NCBI RefSeq assembly: GCF_000003815.2 | Contig: NW_023365732.1 | Coordinates: 176,894-240,893, forward strand | From: Branchiostoma floridae | Taxonomy: Eukaryota; Chordata; Leptocardii; Amphioxiformes; Branchiostomatidae | Reading direction: 5' to 3' | DNA length: 64,000 bases | Shown: piece after piece, positions 56,690 to 64,000 of the stretch | Layout: every line of letters starts with the position of its first letter | Numbering within the stretch: the first letter of the stretch is position 1 | The notes under the pieces: model-generated | The model's database searches: none | What the model saw: only the letters and a program-made list of their open reading frames with translations | What the model was told of the DNA's origin: nothing | Program-made: the position numbers and the translations under genes

Positions 56690-59600
56690 ATGGCAGCTCT
56701 CGTGAATGTGGTCCTTGTGGTTTGCTTTATGATAGTCGCGCAGGTCTCAACCATGACCAGCCCAGATCTACAGCAGAGGCTACAGGATCTCGACACTTTC
56801 ATCCAGAACCTGATGACATGTGAGTCCAGGCTTGTAGTCGGACTGACCGTGTCCGTGGTCAAGGACGGCCAGACCGTTTTCGCCAAGGGGTACGGCCAAA
56901 GGGACCTGCAGACTGGACAAGCTGTGGACAACAGGACTCTCTTCGGAGTCGGCTCCATCTCCAAGTCCTTCACCTCAGCCCTGTTAGCGGCCATTCTCGG
57001 GGAGAGGGAAGACGTGAGCTGGGACACCGTCCTGACGGACATCCTGGGGCCGTCCTTCAGGTTCAGGGACCTGTTCCGTACCGAAAAAGCGACCCCGAGA
57101 GACCTTCTAGCCCACAAAATCGCACTGGAAAACCCATGGTACGTCGCCGTAATAATGGGACAAGACATCGACAGATCGGAGTTTGCACGGTAGGTTTCCG
57201 TTATAAATGATTATCGTCCATTGTCCGTTTTATATTTGCGCTATAACAACAACCTTATGCTCACGTATACTCGGAGGAATTGCTAAACATTTCAGTTTTG
57301 GTCAACCAAAAATGGAGGTTCATGAACGCAGTAGAAGAGAGCATTAACTTTGACTTTGACTTTGACATCAGCTAAAGTTAATATTTGTTTTCGTTTCCGA
57401 ACTTCACGTACAAGTTTGAAATGCTTGCGGTGCTTGACTGTGGCTTTGCTTCAGCCTCTTGCGTTAGAACATCCGCTAGACAAAGTCTTTTGTGATGAAC
57501 GATGAATGGATGCCAAACTAGCTTTGTTTAACAATGATAAATCATATTCCCATGAGCGACAATGCTAAAGATTGCTGTGGAATGTAAAATGTAATGGTCA
57601 TGTCAAAGAATGATAAGGTAAGGGACTTTTAGATGTAGCTTTACACACAGTAAATATTGCAAGTTTGTCAAAACAAAGTTGTCTTTTGCAGCCAGTTTTT
57701 AAGACGTTTTTAACGGTAATTCTTCTGTTTAATAATAAGAAACTGTAACGATACATTATCTGCCAATTTTCATATTGTGCCCCTAACTTAAAAGCACCCT
57801 TTAAAACATGAAAGAGTTATCAAAGAAGTAGTTATTATAAACGTAGGTTGCATATGTCGACAACATGTCCTCTCGGATTGGACATTTTTAAGGAAAGACA
57901 CCTTGTATGTATGTATGTATGTATGTGCATAGGCCAGGACTGGCCCCTCACGTAGGGTAATACCGCCCCTTACGAGGTGATATACCCTTATTTGGCAGAG
58001 TACACCTTGAGCACGTTAGAAATCCCGCCATGGTGTGAGTGGATCAAACCTTACCGTCCGGTCTTGTAGTTACAGATTGTATATATACAGTAAAGGTGTA
58101 ACAAACCAGTAATTTGTTCAGATATACTAGTATGTCCAAGTCTTTTAGAACTAAAACTCCCTAACCCTAGTCACACTTCCAAACAAACAAACAAACAAAA
58201 CATTGAGAATTTCTCTTATTGATAATTTCTCTTGCAGACGAATGCGGTACTACAGGGAGATCTACCCATTCCGCACCACCTTCCGTTACAATGACGTCAT
58301 GTACACGCTGGCCGCTCACGTCGCCGAAAAGCTCGCCGGAAAACCCTTTGAGACCCTACTGCGAGAGCGAATCCTACAGCCACTGGGCATGAACGACACG
58401 GTGTACTTAGCCTAGTCTGTGTAACACAAACTCCGCTGTCCAGGGCTGTAACTGGCCCCTCCCCGCGGAGTTTGTGCTCCAACAGCTATAAGCTGGGGGA
58501 ACTGTTGTAGAAAATAACAACACCAATGGCAGGCCAGGATTTTGGTCAAGCCCCCATTACCGTGGAAACCGGTTAATTAGCATGTCTCCAAAGCCCAGAC
58601 GGTGGGCGGGCAAGATGCCTCTCCATTGTCTGTGCAGGCTATGGTTCTCTGTGTGAAGGTCCCATGGGAGCAGAAGCATGGTTGTGTTGGAAAAACAACA
58701 TCTTGTGTGTGTGTGTGTGGGGGGGGGTCAAGAAACTTGAAGGAGTCTTGAAGCGCAGACGCTGCTTCCTGGAACTATTATTTTGCCTGGTTGTGAGATT
58801 ATTATATTGTCCCATCAAAAGTTCTGCCACAGGCACATTTATCTAAAAGAATGCCATTCTATGTAGAGCAATTTTCACATTCCTTCTTCGGTGTAACGGT
58901 TAGTTAACAATCAGAAAGACAATAGAACTGTGTATACATAGTTGGCTGTTCCCACCATCAGCACTGGTGGCACAGAAGATCAAGGAGGTTAAAAAAGAGA
59001 TCAACAACATGTGTACAGATAAGAGGTGTGATGCTGTCAATCACCACATAGCAACCCAACCCAGTCCCTAGCAACCAAAAGCCAGGCTGTGGTGGGCTGT
59101 GATGACAATTACATACATTATCCATATATGGAAAACCCAGTTCCCCTGGCTTGTGGCCATTCTCCATCAAGCTAATAGTTGGCCGGCGGATGTTGGGCGG
59201 GCTGCTATAAGCGAGATTTAATCAGGCTATACTTAGCCGAGGCACTTGAAGCTGGAAACTTATCAAACTTCGCCCAAACGTACCTGTCCTACAACAGAAG
59301 CGGCGAATCGGAGATACGCAGTCGTGAGGAATACAGGTATGTGTGTGTGTTGCAGGTGTCAAGCCAAATGTTTGCACCTTCCAAATATTTGCTCCGGCAC
59401 TTAATGGGGTGTATGTAAACACTTAATCGGCTTCGTTACAGACCTCCTGAAAAAGTGACTTTAGATCCTAGTGACCAATTGATATGCCAAATCTAACTTT
59501 TCTTTGCAACTGTTTGTTTGTTTGTTTGTTTGAGCCTTTGTTTATTCATAAAAGCTCAAATCGGCCAATCAACTACTAAGTATTTGCTCTGACACATAAT

Positions 59601-62600
59601 GGGGTTTACAGGAACACCTCACATGTACTTAATTAGGTATAAGCATCCAAAAAAAGTGACTGAATGTCCATCTGACCCATTTACATGGCTAAACCTACTT
59701 TCCACCCCACACACGCGTACGTACACTACCAAAGGGAACGAAAATTTGTCGCATCAGAGATTTGGCGCGACACCGAGCTATTACGATTTCAACAAGTCAA
59801 CGTCCGAATGAACTTAACGTCTGACAGCGTTGTTATCTTAGATCATATACTGTTACGACGGCATTATAATAGACAAACAATCCAGGTTCGATGTCTTACG
59901 ATTGAATTTTTTCTTGGTACATCTCTTTCTTTAAGGTCTGTCAAGTTACATCTTCCAGCAGCGGGCGTAGTGTCCAACGCCTTGGACATGGCCCGGTACA
60001 TGAAGTTCCATCTCAGCGGGGGGAGGGACACGACCGGCCGCCTGGTGGTCTCGGAGGACACCTTACGGCAGACCCAAACCGCGAGCGCCGTCATGTCCTC
60101 GTACTGGGACAAAGTCGAACCGTACTGGCCGGTAGAAGCGTGGCTGACGCAAGGCTATGGGCTGGGTTTGTCTACCGGTTCCTATAGAGGTACTTGTATC
60201 TATTGTTGCCATCTAGTTAATATGCTTCGGTCACAATTAAAGCGGCCATTCCGCCCAGTTCACGGGCTGTTTCTCTCTTTTTTTTGTAATTTCGGGCGTG
60301 AACCCTACGTGACCCGACGGGACACCTTGTGGCTATTAGGCTGTATTTGGGCACGGTCGGGCGTCGGATTTTTCTATAACTCGGAGTTAAAATCAACTCG
60401 GAACCCGACGACAAATAAATAGACGCCCTGACCTATCTGTGGTTGCACAAAAAACAGACGGAGCCGATGCTCTGCTTTGAGAGTACGAGAAGCCGTCTGT
60501 NNNNNNNNNNNNNNNNNNNNNNNNNNNNNNNNNNNNNNNNNNNNNNNNNNNNNNNNNNNNNNNNNNNNNNNNNNNNNNNNNNNNNNNNNNNNNNNNNNNN
60601 NNNNNNNNNNNNNNNNNNNNNNNNNNNNNNNNNNNNNNNNNNNNNNNNNNNNNNNNNNNNNNNNNNNNNNNNNNNNNNNNNNNNNNNNNNNNNNNNNNNN
60701 NNNNNNNNNNNNNNNNNNNNNNNNNNNNNNNNNNNNNNNNNNNNNNNNNNNNNNNNNNNNNNNNNNNNNNNNNNNNNNNNNNNNNNNNNNNNNNNNNNNN
60801 NNNNNNNNNNNNNNNNNNNNNNNNNNNNNNNNNNNNNNNNNNNNNNNNNNNNNNNNNNNNNNNNNNNNNNNNNNNNNNNNNNNNNNNNNNNNNNNNNNNN
60901 NNNNNNNNNNNNNNNNNNNNNNNNNNNNNNNNNNNNNNNNNNNNNNNNNNNNNNNNNNNNNNNNNNNNNNNNNNNNNNNNNNNNNNNNNNNNNNNNNNNN
61001 NNNNNNNNNNNNNNNNNNNNNNNNNNNNNNNNNNNNNNNNNNNNNNNNNNNNNNNNNNNNNNNNNNNNNNNNNNNNNNNNNNNNNNNNNNNNNNNNNNNN
61101 NNNNNNNNNNNNNNNNNNNNNNNNNNNNNNNNNNNNNNNNNNNNNNNNNNNNNNNNNNNNNNNNNNNNNNNNNNNNNNNNNNNNNNNNNNNNNNNNNNNN
61201 NNNNNNNNNNNNNNNNNNNNNNNNNNNNNNNNNNNNNNNNNNNNNNNNNNNNNNNNNNNNNNNNNNNNNNNNNNNNNNNNNNNNNNNNNNNNNNNNNNNN
61301 NNNNNNNNNNNNNNNNNNNNNNNNNNNNNNNNNNNNNNNNNNNNGCGATGGTGCGGTGTGCGATGGAGATAATCATTTGTTTGTCATTGGTGATTCAATA
61401 TGACCCGGATTGGTGACCCGGATGGAGGCCTGCCGAACCTCCGCCTAGTATTCAGCCATACGGTGATTAAGGTAGCAGAACACAGTTTTCGGCCTATGGG
61501 GATTTCTATAGTTAAGGGCCTCAAGGTGACTGGCTTCGACGCATTAAAAAATATAGTAGGGTGCACTCTTGTAATTAGCCAGCAAAAGGGTATGTCACCC
61601 CGTAAGGGGCGGTATAACCCCTTCGTGTGTAAGCACGTCGACCTATGAGGATGATGATGATGTTGGTAAAAAAAAAAGAATCCGTCCCATAGCTGGCAAA
61701 GATTTAGCTAGTTAAAGTCTGAACCGCATTAGATAACGCATAGCGCGGCGCCCATCTCCGTTTCAGTAGCCCTGGGGCCACACAACTTTGTGCAATCACT
61801 ACAGCAGGAGGCTAGTCCACTGGTAGGGCTATGCCAACTTTTATACACTTTTCTAAACGCTGGATGCTAAGCAGAAAAACAGTATGTACAATTTTTAAAG
61901 TCTCGACCAAAGTAAGTAAGTAAAGTCTTTGGTATGACTCGACCGGGGATCAAACTCACGATCTACGAAATTCAAGGTGAATAATAGTTGGCAAAGTGGG
62001 GTCATTATTAGAATACAAGTCAATCTCTATGACTGGATTTAAAAAAACGAGAATTACTCACAGACGTTTTAAGTGACATCCATCACTCTTCCTCTAGTGA
62101 CGCTGAAGAAGAGTAACGGATGTCACTTGAATCGTCTGGAAGTAATTCTCCATTTTTTGTATTCATTTATTTATCAGCAAATGTGACAAAGTATATTACA
62201 AAGTCTCAGGCAGCGTTGCTGATATTGGACAGCCTACAAGTAGTGACAGACAAATACACAGGAATGGTGATATAACATTACAATCACTACTTTCTGCTTA
62301 TTGTTAGGTAAGGACCACTGGCTGAATGCCACCACAGGCTGCACGTATCCTGCACCTTGGTGGGCGACACGGCAGACCAGGAGCACAGCCGTCCCTAAAA
62401 TCTCGCCCAACTTCCCGCGAGACAAACGTGACTACGAAGGTGTCTACGGCAACCATCCGACAGGCAACTTGACCATCAGCCTGAATACGACCGACAACAA
62501 GTTATACTTCAGTCTTGGTTTGATCGGACGTGGTCTAATTCTCCCTACCGAGACTGCTAACCAAATTCTCTTTCGAGCTGAAGAACCGTTAGAGTATATC

Positions 62601-62834
62601 CCCAATATTATTGCCGATGTAGAAGTAAAAAGTGGAGAGGTATTCTCTTTATCGCTGCAAAGCTATCCTCCCGAACCGCCTGTACTGTTCGAGCGAGGCC
62701 TGAAGCTGACAGACCCGGACCCTACAGAGCCGGAGTGGGACGACTGTACAGGTGTCTCCGGCTCTCCCGACCGCACAGCTTTGAGTTACACATTCGCCTT
62801 CTTGCTCTTTTTGGCATATATGTTTACTGTGTAA
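56690..62834 (+). CDS. Secreted beta-lactamase-like serine hydrolase (unit C, the only full-length copy)
   Basis: Exons: 56690-57189, 58238-58412 joined to 59239-59336 (split by an 817-bp insertion), 59936-60189, at least one exon probably in the gap 60501-61344, and 62308-62834. Phases agree (2,2,1,...,1). It has a signal peptide (MAALVNVVLVVCFMIVAQ), an SxxK motif in VGSISKSFTSALLA with the nucleophile Ser, RDLLAHK, FRYNDVMYTLA at the YxN position (here Y-N-D), ERILQPLGMNDTVYLA, and VVSNALDMARYMKFHLSGG. The third motif (HxG/KTG) would fall in the gap. The last exon has a DUF3471-like beta domain (YEGVYGNHPTGNLTISL) and a hydrophobic end LSYTFAFLLFLAYMFTV, either a GPI signal or a membrane anchor. 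In animals such class C/PBP-fold proteins act as peptidases or esterases; the substrate here is unknown. As assembled, the insertion puts a stop in exon 2, so function depends on that allele. Confidence 0.8.
58413..59229. mobile_element. 817-bp insertion splitting hydrolase exon 2
   Basis: The 9-bp duplication TACTTAGCC (58404-58412, 59230-59238) flanks it. Removing one copy plus the insert rejoins the frame as ...VYLA then EALEAGN.... The ends are short inverted TAGTCTG and TAGCCTG. Inside near the left end is a perfect 12-bp inverted pair, CACAAACTCCGC and GCGGAGTTTGTG. It has TG and G runs at 58703-58727 and no transposase. It probably belongs with the TAGCCT elements at 34082 and 44792. 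Confidence 0.85.
60501..61344. other. Assembly gap inside the hydrolase gene
   Basis: 844 N. It lies between the exon ending STGSYRG (60189) and the last exon (62308), where the missing active-site exon is expected. Confidence 0.9.
61345..62307. other. Last intron of the hydrolase gene
   Basis: No exon recognised. It contains a roughly 105-bp hairpin (62049-62151) and a weak tRNA-like B-box on the minus strand (near 61935-61965, GAGTTTGATCCCC) that may mark another SINE. A stretch at 61590-61620 (CCCCGTAAGGGGCGGTATA) resembles 57945-57990 in intron 1. Confidence 0.45.
62049..62151. repeat. Hairpin in hydrolase last intron
   Basis: GAGAATTACTCACAGACG pairs with the inverse at 62131-62151, and AAGTGACATCC with GGATGTCACTT. 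It is a MITE-sized palindrome; no flanking duplication was determined. Confidence 0.6.
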
Positions 62835-63000
62835 TCTTATACCATGTATGAGAGAAAATCCGTGGTCAGAGAATGTAAAAGAAAGAGCGACACAATGATG
62901 TATGCTATGAATGTCAAGGTATCCCTTCCACATGAAAAATGTCTACACGTGATAAAGTTTGTATCATATGTCATAGCAATGCTGTCATTCCATTTATCAC

Positions 63001-63041
63001 ATACACACACACACACGCACGTACACACGTACACACACACA

Positions 63042-63084
<43 letters not shown>

Positions 63085-63095
63085 GTACACACACA

Positions 63096-63143
<48 letters not shown>
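63001..63143. repeat. CA/CT compound microsatellite
   Basis: Alternating (AC)n and (TC)n tracts, with the pattern CACACGTACACACAC then CT run repeated twice, so the compound block itself is duplicated. It lies about 170 bp after the hydrolase stop. Confidence 0.95.
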
Positions 63144-63144
<1 letters not shown>

Positions 63145-64000
63145 TTTACAACGGTTTTTGATTCGGTTACAACACTGCGATTTCCGCAAAACTTAACTTC
63201 TATCTGTAATTAAACTTCAGTATTTCATACTTGAAAACACCAAATAAGTAACTGATGTATCTATTCATAAACCTACAGATGTGGAGAAACGGATTATTGT
63301 ACAACGTTGAAAGGGAAATCATATATTTTGTCATTGGATGATAACGTTTGCTTTTGAGTTTGCGTTCCAAGCAATATATTCATCTCAGATAGCCTGTCGC
63401 CGATAGAACACAGTTTTTTTCTCACTTTTTACATATATGAAAGCTTAGAAATCAATAAGCTGGCAAGCCATCCGCCGACAGTGAAAATATTCCACGTCAC
63501 ACAAAGAACTCGTGAATATCAAACATTTTCATTTGAGAAATTGATGAACAAACCAATAAACATGCATCGTTACACATACATGGTGCAAAACACATAATCG
63601 ATCGAGTCAAATCTGGTATATGGTTCGTGTCCGTTTATCATGGGTCCTTTCTTTACTGTAAAAGTCTTTCAAGGTTATTTAAAGCATATGTAACATATAA
63701 AACATTATATGTTAATAATGTTACGCCGAGTATCATACGAAAATATCATTTAATTGCAAATCTCTTTTTGGTGCATTTTTCTCATTTTACATTGATTTTC
63801 ATAAATTGACAACGCTGCGATTTCCAGTAACAGGTTCATTTAGTCTAGTAACACAACAGTGCCGCACTTCAGTGTGAGTGCAAGGGAAAGTTGGCCGCAG
63901 TGCCGCAGCTGAATTGAAGTGCCACACCAGTACCCCAAGTCCAGTGAGATAGCACCCTAAGCAAGTTGAATTGTCTGTATGAAGGCACGCCCATGTTAGA
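63144..64000. other. Right-end noncoding region
   Basis: AT-rich, with no conserved frame. The motif CTGCGATTTCC occurs at about 63176 and 63815. I see no gene. Confidence 0.5.

Noticed and set aside
62837-63196. Serine/threonine/histidine-rich proteins on both strands
   Set aside because: They are translations of the CA/CT microsatellite.

Overview
This window is animal nuclear DNA, most likely from a lancelet (Branchiostoma). The reasons are small phase-consistent exons with GT/AG borders, long spacers full of non-autonomous DNA transposons, CR1/L2-like and zf-RVT retroelement ends, a tRNA-derived SINE, and two host gene families that I associate with invertebrate deuterostomes. The species call is inference; nothing here is bacterial or viral. 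Seven assembly gaps (N runs) lie at 3980-4079, 7133-7232, 8507-8659, 9219-9318, 11712-12141, 15636-15735 and 60501-61344.

The window is a tandem segmental array with three copies of one unit, all on the + strand: [nucleotidyltransferase-TPR gene] - [about 7 kb conserved spacer] - [secreted beta-lactamase-like serine hydrolase gene]. Unit A (1 to about 9300) has only the frameshifted last exon of a TPR gene (1-178), the spacer and the start of hydrolase exon 1 (8395-8506, cut by a gap). Unit B (about 9320-41500) has TPR gene 2 (10135-30774), the spacer, and a dead hydrolase copy (37681-40295). Unit C (41505-62834) has the intact TPR gene 3 (six exons, about 1395 aa) and the only full-length hydrolase gene (56690-62834), which is itself interrupted.

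The TPR proteins combine three divergent N-terminal TPR-like repeats, a pol-beta type (DUF294/GlnD-like) nucleotidyltransferase motif, a helical middle region, and a C-terminal array of near-identical 44-residue TPRs in one exon: 14 in gene 2 and 11 in gene 3. The hydrolase has a signal peptide, an SxxK active site, a YxN-position motif, a C-terminal beta domain and a hydrophobic tail that suggests a GPI anchor or membrane segment. Whether the two neighbours work together is unknown.

The locus is full of young insertions that can be dated by comparing the three copies. The largest is a complete 7.6 kb transposon (20417-28011) with a 2-bp AT target duplication. It carries a three-exon THAP/DDE_Tnp_4 transposase and a convergent SWIM/YqaJ nuclease gene (ISL2EU/IS4EU-like), and it sits inside a coding codon of TPR gene 2. 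An 817 bp element with a 9-bp duplication splits hydrolase exon 2 in unit C. Others are hAT, PIF/Harbinger, piggyBac-like (TTAA), CAC-ended and 9-bp-duplication foldback elements, plus truncated retroelements. The right end (62835-64000) is noncoding, with CA/CT microsatellites.
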